A stretch of 17,324 nucleotides of DNA from Bacteroidales bacterium UBA1756 (GCA_002314795.1 DCHI01000057.1:1-17324), one strand, 5' to 3'. Counted from the first letter of the stretch, positions 1 to 7,243 are shown. The notes: generated by a model not told the origin, from the sequence alone. Numbers and translations: made by a program.

Positions 1-84
1 ACGAGGGCAGATGGAGAAAGTTGGGATAAATAAAGGTTGTCTTTCGCGGTTTTCCTGTAAATCGATTTCCAATTTTTCTGTCAT
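1..84 (-). CDS. Partial unknown gene, N-terminal 28 codons only
   Basis: An open frame starts with ATG at 84 and runs off the left edge without a stop. It begins MTEKLEIDLQENRERQ and continues with a stretch rich in Phe, Ile and Pro. It lies 78 bases downstream of the methyltransferase stop and in the same direction, so it may be the last gene of the restriction operon or start a new unit. A TACTTTTTG sequence upstream is one base longer than the usual -7 box, so a separate promoter is unproven. I do not recognise the product, and 28 codons are too few to be certain it is a gene. Confidence 0.4.
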   Translation of the reverse strand, partial: MTEKLEIDLQENRERQPLFIPTFSICPR

Positions 85-162
85 AATTACAAGCCGAAAA
101 GAATTAAATCCTCAAAAAGTATAATTTTCGGATTAGAGTGATTTGTAGGGTAGGGAGGCAGA

Positions 163-1344
163 TTAGTTGACTCCTATGAAATCGCTGAGCGGACGAATTT
201 TTGCGCGATAGGTATTCAAACGTTGTGACAGATTAATTTTAGAATCAATTTGCAATTCGTTCAAATTGTCAAAATGTAGCACAATGTAATAGGGCGCGTG
301 TTCTGGGTGAAATCCATTTTGTTCAAGTGTTTCTCGTGTCCAAATTTGAAAAGTTCCTTTTTGGGTTAGCGGAAAAATCTGAATGTCTTTTCCCCCGCTA
401 TGGAGCAGAACATATTGCATTCTTTCAAAACCTGGTGTGATTTGCAAAGATCCTTTGGTGTCTCCAGCTCGAAGATAGCAGATTCCTTTTTCAATCATCA
501 ATTTTTTTGTGTCTTGTTTTGTGTGATTGACCAGGACCATTGTCTCGGATGGATTCTCTTTCATCTTTCTCAAAATCTTTTCGGCCATAGCGGGGTCTTC
601 AATTTCATTCCTGCGGCGTAATCCTATATTGAGATAGTCTTGGCATTGGTCAATACCAATGAAATTTCGTCCTAACAAGTTGGCTGCGATACCAGTAGTA
701 CAGGAACCTGCGAATGGGTCAAGGATGGTGTCTCCTTCATTGGAAGATGCTAAAATGATGCGATAAAGCAAGCGCAATGGTTTTTGTGTTGGATGCTTTC
801 CGCAAGATTTTTCCCACAAACCAACGGCAGGCATTTTCCAAACATCGGTCATCTGTTTGTTCCCGTTAAGTTGTTTCATAGTATCATAATTGAACACGTG
901 GGGTACTTTTTCAGATTTTCTTGCCCAAATGATGAGTTCCGTTGAAAAAGTAAAATAGCGGCAGCTGATGTTCGGAGCAGGATCACTTTTTTGCCAAGTA
1001 ATATAATTGAGTATTTTGTAGCCCAATTCTTTCAAGCAGCGTTGAACCACAAAAATATTGTGATAAGTACCACTTATCCAAATTGCTCCATCGTTTTTCA
1101 ATTTTGAATGGCAGATCGTAAGCCATTCTTTATTGAAACTATACATATGTTCTGGTGTTCCGCCTTTGTCCCAGTCCCCTTTATCTACGCAAACCATTCT
1201 GCCATTTTTGCAACTGATGCCACCATTACTTAAAAAATAAGGGGGATCAGCAAAAATCATATCAATAGAATTATCAGGCAGCGTTTGCAAAAGTTGCGTG
1301 CTGTCACCGTGAAGAAGGGTAAAAGAGAAGTGTTCGGTTTCCAT
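163..1344 (-). CDS. DpnA-like beta-class adenine DNA methyltransferase with C-terminal extension
   Basis: This 393-residue protein is probably the second methyltransferase of a GATC restriction-modification system and would transfer a methyl group from S-adenosylmethionine to adenine. Motif IV (ADPPYFLSNGG, DPPY at residues 33-36) comes before motif I (DPFAGSCTTG, 209-218), the order of beta-class amino-methyltransferases; HPTQKP (184-189) is also typical. From family knowledge, DpnA-type enzymes can methylate single-stranded DNA and protect incoming transforming DNA. The catalytic part ends near residue 250. About 140 further residues follow that I cannot assign; they make it longer than DpnA, which I recall as about 270 residues. 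The start codon overlaps the stop of the preceding gene by one base (TAATG), implying translational coupling. GATC specificity is inferred from the neighbours. Confidence 0.9.
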   Translation of the reverse strand: METEHFSFTLLHGDSTQLLQTLPDNSIDMIFADPPYFLSNGGISCKNGRMVCVDKGDWDKGGTPEHMYSFNKEWLTICHSKLKNDGAIWISGTYHNIFVVQRCLKELGYKILNYITWQKSDPAPNISCRYFTFSTELIIWARKSEKVPHVFNYDTMKQLNGNKQMTDVWKMPAVGLWEKSCGKHPTQKPLRLLYRIILASSNEGDTILDPFAGSCTTGIAANLLGRNFIGIDQCQDYLNIGLRRRNEIEDPAMAEKILRKMKENPSETMVLVNHTKQDTKKLMIEKGICYLRAGDTKGSLQITPGFERMQYVLLHSGGKDIQIFPLTQKGTFQIWTRETLEQNGFHPEHAPYYIVLHFDNLNELQIDSKINLSQRLNTYRAKIRPLSDFIGVN

Positions 1345-1613
1345 TAATGGGTATTATAGTATTCGTTTATCCCGTCATAATAACCTTTGGCGAAAGCTGC
1401 ATGAGGGCTTTTGTGTCTTTGATTTTGAGCTTGACTCTCCTCTAAATCATTAATAATCTCGTGAATGTTGAAGTCGTCCTCCCCATTTACTCCCCTACGA
1501 AATCCTTCTTCGTATGCGCATGCAGCACACTTGTGTCTTCCGATTCCGCCTTGATCAATTGGAAGTTCCGACATAATTTCTTGAATTCTTTTATGATCTA
1601 TTGAACATGCCAT
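1344..1613 (-). CDS. Small protein of the DpnII-type operon with an internal duplication
   Basis: This 89-residue protein is encoded between the endonuclease (12-base gap) and the second methyltransferase (1-base overlap), so it is almost certainly co-expressed with them. It contains two copies of an 18-residue unit, R26-N43 and R66-N83, following the pattern RHK(x4)A-aromatic-xxG-aromatic-xxG(V/I)N. Seven positions are identical and several others conservative, with an offset of exactly 40 residues. The first copy carries cysteines (C29, C32) that are Ser and Ala in the second. There is no visible helix-turn-helix, signal peptide or membrane segment, so a controller (C) protein is not supported. 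I do not recognise the family. A role in the restriction system, such as a specificity or stability partner, is inference from position only. Confidence 0.8.
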   Translation of the reverse strand: MACSIDHKRIQEIMSELPIDQGGIGRHKCAACAYEEGFRRGVNGEDDFNIHEIINDLEESQAQNQRHKSPHAAFAKGYYDGINEYYNTH

Positions 1614-1625
1614 AATTAATGTTTT

Positions 1626-2456
1626 TTAAATATTATTAATAAAATCCTTAATATTGGTCAGATTATACACGCTCGGGATAGTATTATAAGCTTCTTGCAA
1701 CTTATTACGAGCACTATGCCATCCAATACCATCAGTAATCCATACAAATTCAAAGCCATTAACACTATTTACTTTAGGGGCAATATCTGTGTACGAACGT
1801 GCTACTTCATTGAGTTTCGAGCCGCCTCCCGAATAAAAATTCACTTCAATAAGGTATATTTTATTCTCGGTTTGAACAACAAAGTCAAAAACCTTTTGAT
1901 CCGCACCAAGAACTTTTGCGATGGCAGGAAATTCATTACTTGATACTTGTGTCTGATATGTTATCCCCGCTTTTGTGAACAATTTCCCGACTAATTGTTC
2001 GGTAATATCGCCACTTCGATTTTTACGTGCATTGGTATCTAAGCCAGTCTCTACTCCGAAGACATAATCTACCAAATCTTTTATTTCTGGTTTTTGGAAA
2101 ACCTTGTCCAATCCTGTCCCCGTAAGAAATTCCATCACACCATCTACACTTTCAAAAAGCGTGTGAATCATACGAAATTGCCCGTTTTCATCAAAGAACA
2201 TTTTATTGTCCTTCTTGCGAGTGGCGATCAAGATGTCCATAACTTCAAAAACTTGCGAATCACGTCTCCACAAAGCTTCAACGGCGCTTCGCAGATCTTC
2301 TTTCCCGAGCAAATAGTTGAGCATATTTAAACTTATAGCAATGTCTGCAACATTTCGTGAAATCTTTTGAAAATCACAATAGAAGTCGAGTGTTGCATTC
2401 GTTTCTCTAAGTTGAGACATAAATATTCCAAACTGTTGGTCGGTATGAGTTGCCAT
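1626..2456 (-). CDS. DpnII/MboI-family type II restriction endonuclease (predicted GATC)
   Basis: This 276-residue protein is expected to cut unmethylated GATC in double-stranded DNA. The C-terminal half matches what I know of the DpnII/MboI family: GLDTNARKNRSGD at 138-150, then KVFDFV (D191), IEVNFY (E204, N206) and SGGGSKLNE up to about residue 217. D191 and the E204-x-N206 pair fit a PD-(D/E)xK-type catalytic site in which the usual lysine is replaced, as in this family. The N-terminal half looks helical, with no motif I can name. Length is close to that expected for the family. The gene starts 15 bases after the Dam-like gene's stop and ends 12 bases before the small duplicated gene. With methyltransferases on both sides the system looks intact. 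Confidence 0.93.
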   Translation of the reverse strand: MATHTDQQFGIFMSQLRETNATLDFYCDFQKISRNVADIAISLNMLNYLLGKEDLRSAVEALWRRDSQVFEVMDILIATRKKDNKMFFDENGQFRMIHTLFESVDGVMEFLTGTGLDKVFQKPEIKDLVDYVFGVETGLDTNARKNRSGDITEQLVGKLFTKAGITYQTQVSSNEFPAIAKVLGADQKVFDFVVQTENKIYLIEVNFYSGGGSKLNEVARSYTDIAPKVNSVNGFEFVWITDGIGWHSARNKLQEAYNTIPSVYNLTNIKDFINNI

Positions 2457-2471
2457 ATTTATTATTGTTTT

Positions 2472-3344
2472 TTAGTAATTACGGACAAGAATTTCTGTAA
2501 GCTTACCACGTTTTTGAGGATTTGCATTGATCGCTCGCGAGGCCAATACTCGTTCTATTTGATAGCGCAGATATAGGTCGTCAAAAAAATTATCCTGACA
2601 ATCGGAATTGCTAAGCATAAAATGGAAGCCAGCTTCTTGAACTCTATCGCAAAATTTTTTTAAACGTCTTTGTTCTACATCATTGAATGCTTCTTTATTG
2701 TAATCATTGAAACTACTTGTTGCACTTAGAGGCCTGTATGGTGGATCAAAATAGAAAAGAGTATTATCTACTGCTTTATCAAAAGTAAGCTGATAATCAC
2801 CTGTTAAGATTTCCACATTCTGTAACAGTTCACTATCCGCATATATGGTATTGGGGTCGCATATCGTCGGGGTCGCATATCTCCCAAAAGGAACATTGAA
2901 TGCGCCTGATTTGTTCACCCGATATAAGCCATTGAAACAAGTCCTATTCAAAAAGAAAAATAAAGTGGTATTATGAACTAAATCCAGGCCTTCAGTGTTA
3001 AATGTTGTACGCTGCTGTAAGTAGAAAGCTCTTTTACTTTCTTCGTTTTTTAGCGCATAATATTCTGCTTGAATTTCTTTTAGTGATGCGACTAAATCAT
3101 CTGGACGTGTTTTTACGACCTCATAACACTGTGTCAGATTCTTATTAATGTCGTTGATGATAGCTGTCTTAATATTGGGATGTGTCTGAATCATATGGAA
3201 AAGCATAGCTCCTCCGCCCACAAAGGGTTCAATGTAAGTGACATTCTCCCATTTATCAAAGTCAGCTGGAAGCAAAGCTTCGAGTTGTTCAATGAGTTGG
3301 CCTTTTCCTCCAACCCATTTGATAAATGGTTTCGCTTTAGACAT
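2472..3344 (-). CDS. Dam/DpnM-type adenine-N6 DNA methyltransferase
   Basis: This 290-residue protein is predicted to methylate adenine in double-stranded GATC and protect the host from the neighbouring endonuclease. It has the alpha-class order of the D12/Dam family: motif X KPFIKWVGGKGQ (5-16), motif I EPFVGGGAM (39-47) and motif IV FDPPY (199-203). The stretch RTCFNGLYRVNKSG (134-147) is also characteristic of Dam-like enzymes. Length is normal for the family. It is the first gene of the operon, behind a TATTTTTGC box at 3401-3409 with a leader of about 50 bases. Producing the methyltransferase before the endonuclease is a sensible order for self-protection. No defect is visible. GATC specificity follows from the family and the DpnII-like neighbour. 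Confidence 0.95.
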   Translation of the reverse strand: MSKAKPFIKWVGGKGQLIEQLEALLPADFDKWENVTYIEPFVGGGAMLFHMIQTHPNIKTAIINDINKNLTQCYEVVKTRPDDLVASLKEIQAEYYALKNEESKRAFYLQQRTTFNTEGLDLVHNTTLFFFLNRTCFNGLYRVNKSGAFNVPFGRYATPTICDPNTIYADSELLQNVEILTGDYQLTFDKAVDNTLFYFDPPYRPLSATSSFNDYNKEAFNDVEQRRLKKFCDRVQEAGFHFMLSNSDCQDNFFDDLYLRYQIERVLASRAINANPQKRGKLTEILVRNY

Positions 3345-3400
3345 TTAGGTGTTGTTTTTCTAAGTTTGAAAAGTTTTTTCTTCCCCCTCAAAGAGAGGCT

Positions 3401-3409
3401 GCAAAAATA
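3401..3409 (-). promoter_or_regulatory. Bacteroidota -7 box of the restriction operon
   Basis: On the minus strand this reads TATTTTTGC, matching the Bacteroidota TAnnTTTG -7 element, 56 bases before the Dam-like start codon. It is followed by AGCC rather than the CCGC seen at most promoters in this window. I see no clear -33 TTTG at the right distance. Confidence 0.6.
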
Positions 3410-3579
3410 CTATTTTAGAACGTTAGAGGAATTTTGAAATCGGTTTTTACTAAAAATATTTTTAAAACATAGATTGAAACGTTATATTGTATTGATTTGT
3501 ATTTGTTTATAAAAAACGAGGACTCAAATCGAATCTCTATTGCTGCCGTGGTATGTGGCTTTCCACCTCACCTCAACTT

Positions 3580-3615
3580 TATAAACTTTACAAACCTTAC
3601 AAACTTTACAAACTT
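3580..3615 (+). repeat. Nonamer tandem array TAYAAACTT, four units
   Basis: Four consecutive 9-base units (TATAAACTT, TACAAACCT, TACAAACTT, TACAAACTT) are followed by a decayed unit. The array ends 14 bases before the MBOAT -7 box, so it occupies the place where a -33 element would lie. The same nonamer recurs at 11392 and 14720. Confidence 0.85.
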
Positions 3616-3629
3616 ATTAAACTAAATCG

Positions 3630-3638
3630 TACTTTTGC
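3630..3638 (+). promoter_or_regulatory. Bacteroidota -7 box of the MBOAT gene
   Basis: TACTTTTGC followed by CGC fits the extended TAnnTTTG element seen throughout this window. The predicted leader to the ATG at 3733 is about 85-90 bases, the longest leader here. Confidence 0.65.
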
Positions 3639-3732
3639 CGCTTTGTTTCAAGAGAACAATATCTTGAAAATATAATAGTAATTTATTATCAATCAATATA
3701 TTATAGGAGGAGTTAGTATCCGTTTCCGAACA

Positions 3733-5592
3733 ATGAATCTCCAAAATATTCTCACTTTTTTCCAGAACATTTTTTCTTTTGACGAGGCCTACCCACTCCT
3801 TTTTACCCAGTTCTATTTCTGGGCCTTTTTCGCCATCGTCTTCGCCTTTTTCGCTTTACTAAAAAATAAAACCCTTCTCCGTAATACTTATCTTTTCTTT
3901 GTCAGTCTCTTTTTCTATTATAAAACTTCCGGCTCTTTCGTTATCATCCTCATCCTCATTACGTTGTTGGGATTCCTCCTCGCCCGCCGAATGGGGAAGA
4001 CGCAGCGTACCGGCACCCGCAAGTTTTTGCTGATTTCCGGTGTCGTCATCAACCTGTTTGTCCTTTTCTATTTCAAATACGCCTACTTCTTTGTGGATGC
4101 CGTCAACACGCTGTGCCATACGCAGTTCCACGTTGTCAACTATTTCGCCGTGTGGGTCAACGACCTCACATCATCTACCCGTTTCGATGTCGGGAAAATC
4201 TTGCTCCCCGTCGGTATCTCGTTCTATATTTTCCAAAGTATCAGTTACTTGGTAGATGTCTATCGCCGACAGGTTGAACCCATCACCAACGTTTTGAACT
4301 TCGGGTTTTATGTCAGTTTCTTCCCGGGCTTGGTCGCCGGACCGATTATCCGTGCCAACCAGTTTGTGCCGCAACTGTACCGCAAGTACTTCCTTTCCCG
4401 TCGGCAGTTCGGAATTGCACTTTTCTGGATTCTCAATGGTTTGGCCAAAAAAATCATTATGAGTGACTACCTCGCGGTCAATTTCGTGGACCGTGTCTTC
4501 GATAATCCCGTCCTGTTCACTCCCTTTGAAAATCTGTCTGCCCTTTTCATCTACTCTTTGCAAGTCTATGCCGATTTTTCCGGTTACACCGACATTGCCA
4601 TCGGTGTGGCTATGCTGATGGGTTTCTATCTGCCTCAAAACTTCAATTCTCCGTACAAAGCCACCAACGCGGGCAATTTCTGGAAACGCTGGCACATTTC
4701 CCTTTCCAATTGGTTGAAAGATTACTTGTACATTCCTCTCGGTGGAAATCGTAAAGCTACCGTCGCCACTTATCTCATCATTGCGTTTCTTGCTTTGGTA
4801 GCCGTCCTCGTTTCCGGCAGCATTGTTTTGGCCTACATTTTGGCTATTATTGCCGTCATCCTCATTCTTGTCGCCCTCATCTTTCCCAATGCCCGAAAGA
4901 CGATTTCTACCAATGTCAACAATATGGATACGATGCTGCTTGGTGGTTTTTGGCACGGCGCCAGTTGGAATTTCATCATCTGGGGCGGTCTCAACGGATT
5001 GGGCATACTCGTTTACAAATTCTGGAAAAGTCTGAAATACTATTGGCGTACGCTTGCGGCGTTCGTCCCGTTCGCGGCTTGTATCATCATCAGTCGGCTC
5101 GCGCCCGCGCCCATTTGGAACATCGGTTGCGTCTGGACCGGCGCTATCTTCGTTGGCACATTGATCAAGCACCTTTACACGTTGCTCGCTCCAAATCGGA
5201 ACATTCCGTGGTTGGACCGCACGTGGGGAATCCTCCAGACTTTCGTCTTCATTTCGTTCACCCGTCTTTTCTTCCGTTCGGGTTCCAACTTGGATCCGGC
5301 GGTAGCCAATCAGACTGCTTGGAACACGGCGAAGGCGATGGTGGGGCAGATTGGTTCCGCTTGGGACGCTTCCCTTATTCCCGACATTCTTTTCACCTAT
5401 CGTTATGTGTTTCTGATGTTTGTAGCGGGAATGATTATTCACTGGATTCCGGAAAGATGGAAACGTTGGTACCGTTATCGGTTTGCCACGCTTCCCATTT
5501 GGCTGTTGCTGCTTGTAGTAGTGGTGTCCGTCTTCGTGCTATATCAGTTCGTTACAGCTGATTTACAACCATTTATCTATTTTCAATTTTAG
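3733..5592 (+). CDS. MBOAT-family membrane O-acyltransferase (AlgI/DltB-like)
   Basis: This 619-residue polytopic membrane protein belongs to the membrane-bound O-acyltransferases, which move acyl groups, often acetyl, onto extracellular glycans, wall polymers or other acceptors. Landmarks are LLPVGISFYIFQ (157-168), FFPGLVAGPIIRANQFVPQL (196-215), YADFSGYTDIAIG (279-291), FWKRWHISLSNWL (316-328, H321) and LLGGFWHGASWNF (402-414). H408 corresponds to the invariant MBOAT histidine and H321 lies in the WxRWHIS motif. Between the two histidine segments is a long hydrophobic insertion, about residues 343-385, enough for two extra membrane helices. The C-terminus PFIYFQF is familiar from Bacteroidota members. 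No partner such as an AlgJ/AlgX-like or DltD gene is adjacent, so the acceptor is unknown. The ATG at 3733 fits the alignment start, although AGGAGG lies 22 bases upstream. Confidence 0.93.
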   Translation: MNLQNILTFFQNIFSFDEAYPLLFTQFYFWAFFAIVFAFFALLKNKTLLRNTYLFFVSLFFYYKTSGSFVIILILITLLGFLLARRMGKTQRTGTRKFLLISGVVINLFVLFYFKYAYFFVDAVNTLCHTQFHVVNYFAVWVNDLTSSTRFDVGKILLPVGISFYIFQSISYLVDVYRRQVEPITNVLNFGFYVSFFPGLVAGPIIRANQFVPQLYRKYFLSRRQFGIALFWILNGLAKKIIMSDYLAVNFVDRVFDNPVLFTPFENLSALFIYSLQVYADFSGYTDIAIGVAMLMGFYLPQNFNSPYKATNAGNFWKRWHISLSNWLKDYLYIPLGGNRKATVATYLIIAFLALVAVLVSGSIVLAYILAIIAVILILVALIFPNARKTISTNVNNMDTMLLGGFWHGASWNFIIWGGLNGLGILVYKFWKSLKYYWRTLAAFVPFAACIIISRLAPAPIWNIGCVWTGAIFVGTLIKHLYTLLAPNRNIPWLDRTWGILQTFVFISFTRLFFRSGSNLDPAVANQTAWNTAKAMVGQIGSAWDASLIPDILFTYRYVFLMFVAGMIIHWIPERWKRWYRYRFATLPIWLLLLVVVVSVFVLYQFVTADLQPFIYFQF

Positions 5593-5634
5593 AAATATTT
5601 TCTTTTTTTTTTGGGCGTTTCGGGCTGACGCACC

Positions 5635-5652
5635 GACGTTTCGGGAAACGTC
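5635..5652. terminator. Hairpin between convergent genes
   Basis: GACGTTTC and GAAACGTC form a perfect 8-base inverted repeat around GG, between the MBOAT stop (5592) and the stop of the convergent nuclease-like gene (5668). A T tract lies at about 5601-5612, before the hairpin in the plus direction, so this is not a canonical intrinsic terminator in either direction. Its role as a transcription barrier is inferred from position. Confidence 0.35.
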
Positions 5653-5667
5653 TCTCCAGATATTCAT

Positions 5668-6552
5668 CTAAAAATAGATTCGGTCGGCTTTGTTGGCAGG
5701 GTCTAAAGAAAAGACATCGTTTTCAGACACGCGAATGACGAAAAGCCCTTTTTCGGCGGCATATACGTCGGCGCCGCGGTTGTAGTTGATGGCGGCGATG
5801 GCGGCATACACATTCGTGTCTGCATATTTCGGGAACACCTCCTTGAAATGGGTCATCTGCTCCAAAAAGTGGTCGATGTCTTCCTTCTCGCACTTGATTT
5901 TGACCTCTACGGCAATTGCCTCCGTTGTATCGTGATAGAAGAGATCCACCTCCATCCGTCGGTTTGTTGTCTTGTTTGTTGCTTTCATCTCTTTCCAACA
6001 GCCCACGATATCGAAATCCAAGTCTTTGAAAAGGTTCAGTGCGGAAGGCTCCATCAGACCTTCAACGATATGCCCGCTCTGTGAAAGGAAACGGGTAGTG
6101 ACCTCCTTAATTTGTTTCCTCATCTCGGTTTCCATTCTCTCCTGTCTCAAAGCATTTCCCTTAATCAGTTGGTCTGTTTCTTGTAAGCGGCGGTCTGTCT
6201 CCTGCATTTGACGGTCAATCTCCTGTATGCGTCGATTATTTTCTTCAATGCGGCACTTCGTCTCTTTTCGATAAGATTTCATCTGCTCTTTAAACTCTTT
6301 ACGGGATTTTTGAATAAGGCGTTCGGCCTTTTTTAGGCGGCGGTCCGTTTCCTTCATTTGAAGGTCTGTTTCTTTCATTCGTCGGTCCGTTTCTTTCATT
6401 CGTCGGTCCGTTTCTTTCATCTGTTGGCTCGTTTCTTTTATTTGACGGTCTGTTTCCTTCATCTGTTCGGTTACAGATGCAATAAAGGCTCCCAATTGTT
6501 CCCAGTTGAACGAACTCGACGGCTGTGGCGATGAGGGTATAGTATTTTCCAT
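5668..6552 (-). CDS. Coiled-coil protein with PD-(D/E)xK nuclease-like C-terminal domain
   Basis: This 294-residue protein has a long charged coiled coil (about 28-150) followed by a compact domain (about 155-294). The coiled coil contains six consecutive heptads of the MKETDRR type (31-72) and a second set, IQEIDRQ/MQETDRR/LQETDQL (109-129). The C-terminal domain contains MEVDLFY (E201, D203) and IAVEVKIK (E216, K218), the acid-x-acid and ExK pattern of the PD-(D/E)xK nuclease fold, with further acidic residues at E164 and E168. It resembles the DUF3782-type proteins I know from Bacteroidota and cyanobacteria, often multicopy and of unknown function. Nuclease activity is not established for the family, and no partner gene is adjacent. 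It has its own promoter at 6611-6619. Confidence 0.8.
   Translation of the reverse strand: MENTIPSSPQPSSSFNWEQLGAFIASVTEQMKETDRQIKETSQQMKETDRRMKETDRRMKETDLQMKETDRRLKKAERLIQKSRKEFKEQMKSYRKETKCRIEENNRRIQEIDRQMQETDRRLQETDQLIKGNALRQERMETEMRKQIKEVTTRFLSQSGHIVEGLMEPSALNLFKDLDFDIVGCWKEMKATNKTTNRRMEVDLFYHDTTEAIAVEVKIKCEKEDIDHFLEQMTHFKEVFPKYADTNVYAAIAAINYNRGADVYAAEKGLFVIRVSENDVFSLDPANKADRIYF
6337..6462 (-). repeat. 21-base in-frame tandem repeats, six units
   Basis: Six consecutive 21-base units encode heptads MKETDRQ, IKETSQQ, MKETDRR, MKETDRR, MKETDLQ and MKETDRR. The two central MKETDRR units are nearly identical in DNA. Because 21 is a multiple of three, gain or loss of a unit would change coiled-coil length by one heptad without a frameshift. 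Confidence 0.9.
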
Positions 6553-6610
6553 CGTTAATCAGTTTGTTAACAATAAATTATTTGGTATTAATATTCCTTT
6601 GAAATCGGCG

Positions 6611-6619
6611 GCAAAGATA
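6611..6619 (-). promoter_or_regulatory. -7 box of the coiled-coil nuclease-like gene
   Basis: On the minus strand this reads TATCTTTGC followed by CGCCGATTT. A TTG at 6641-6643 (minus strand) lies 21 bases upstream, a plausible -33 element. The 18 bases at 6602-6619 are identical to those at the yebC promoter (11274-11291). Confidence 0.7.
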
Positions 6620-6721
6620 ATACATTTCTACCGAAATAAACAATGGGAAATGATATTTTTTTGAAAATTTTATGAAAACTATATTCCGTTGTACGAAAAG
6701 CGCTCTATACGGAATAGAATG

Positions 6722-6755
6722 CAAAAAAGAAACCCCGCCTCTTGTGAAGGCAGGG
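6722..6755 (-). terminator. Intrinsic terminator of rpsT
   Basis: On the minus strand, CCCTGCCT (6755-6748), a 7-base loop and AGGCGGGG (6740-6733) form an 8-pair stem with one G-T wobble. It is followed immediately by TTTCTTTTTT. It begins 26 bases beyond the rpsT stop. Confidence 0.85.
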
Positions 6756-6781
6756 AATCTTCGGTCATTATGAAAACAAAA

Positions 6782-7033
6782 TTACAGGTTGTTGATTTTT
6801 TTCATCAAGCCTGATTTGAGGTTGGCGGCTTTGTTCTTGTGAATAATGCCTTTCTTAGCCAATTTGTCAATCAAGGAAACAACGCTCGGAAGTTTCGCTG
6901 TTGCTTCGGCTTTGCCATTCATTAATCTGATGTCTCTTAAAGCGTTGCGCATCGTTTTTGCATAGTAACGATTCGCAAGTCTTTTACTGTTGTTTGCTCT
7001 AATTCTTTTGATAGACGACTTATGATTTGCCAT
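6782..7033 (-). CDS. rpsT: Small ribosomal subunit protein S20 (bS20)
   Basis: This 83-residue basic protein binds 16S rRNA early in assembly of the 30S subunit. It begins MANHKSSIKRIRANNSKR, which is diagnostic for S20, and continues as helical, Lys/Arg-rich sequence to KSGLMKKINNL. Length is normal for the family. The gene stands alone on the minus strand, with its own -7 box (7079-7087) and a good intrinsic terminator (6722-6755), so it is a single-gene transcription unit. No Shine-Dalgarno is evident before the ATG. In other bacteria S20 can regulate its own translation, but I see no specific regulatory element in the short leader here. Confidence 0.98.
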   Translation of the reverse strand: MANHKSSIKRIRANNSKRLANRYYAKTMRNALRDIRLMNGKAEATAKLPSVVSLIDKLAKKGIIHKNKAANLKSGLMKKINNL

Positions 7034-7078
7034 TTCTCTAAGGTTTCTTTATATTTTTACTTTCTAAATTTTCAGTCG

Positions 7079-7087
7079 GCAAAAGTA
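7079..7087 (-). promoter_or_regulatory. -7 box of rpsT
   Basis: On the minus strand this reads TACTTTTGC followed by CGAC, fitting TAnnTTTG. It lies about 46 bases before the rpsT ATG. No clear -33 element was found. Confidence 0.65.
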
Positions 7088-7169
7088 CAACTTTTTTTGA
7101 TTGATAATAAGGTGTTGAAAAAAAATGTCAAAAAAAATATTGGGCTTCATTTTGCCCGCTAAAAAATTG

Positions 7170-7178
7170 TAATTTTGC
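7170..7178 (+). promoter_or_regulatory. -7 box of the GNAT-like/upp unit
   Basis: TAATTTTGC fits TAnnTTTG and is followed by GCTC rather than CGCC. A TTTG at 7151-7154 is upstream but only 15 bases away, so the -33 element is uncertain. The box lies 65 bases before the proposed GTG start at 7244. Confidence 0.5.
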
Positions 7179-7243
7179 GCTCGTTTAATTCGTAGGGTCA
7201 ACTTGGGCGATTACGGAAATTTTTTTCCAAAAAGGCAACAAAA

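Larger units (their letters stand above)
3345..3732. other. Divergent intergenic region, 388 bases
   Basis: This AT-rich gap separates the minus-strand restriction operon from the plus-strand MBOAT gene. It holds the operon's -7 box (3401-3409), a nonamer repeat array (about 3580-3623), the MBOAT -7 box (3630-3638) and a leader of roughly 90 bases with an AGGAGG at 3705-3710. Between 3420 and 3575 I see only AT-rich sequence and a weak GTGG/CCAC hairpin near 3555-3566. No tRNA, integrase gene or convincing attachment site is visible. Confidence 0.6.

Noticed and set aside
3528..3566. Possible tRNA 3' end or attachment site (CTCAAATCGAATCTC)
   Set aside because: The T-arm likeness is superficial: no matching acceptor or anticodon stem could be found upstream and no integrase is nearby.
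4171..5442. 423-codon open frame on the minus strand opposite the MBOAT gene
   Set aside because: It is fully antisense to a clearly recognised membrane protein, and its composition (Asp/Glu/Arg-rich, low hydrophobicity) is what the complement of a hydrophobic gene gives. No promoter or family resemblance.
4950..5561. 203-codon plus-strand frame inside the MBOAT gene
   Set aside because: Another frame of a recognised gene, with His/Arg-rich low-complexity sequence typical of shadow frames.
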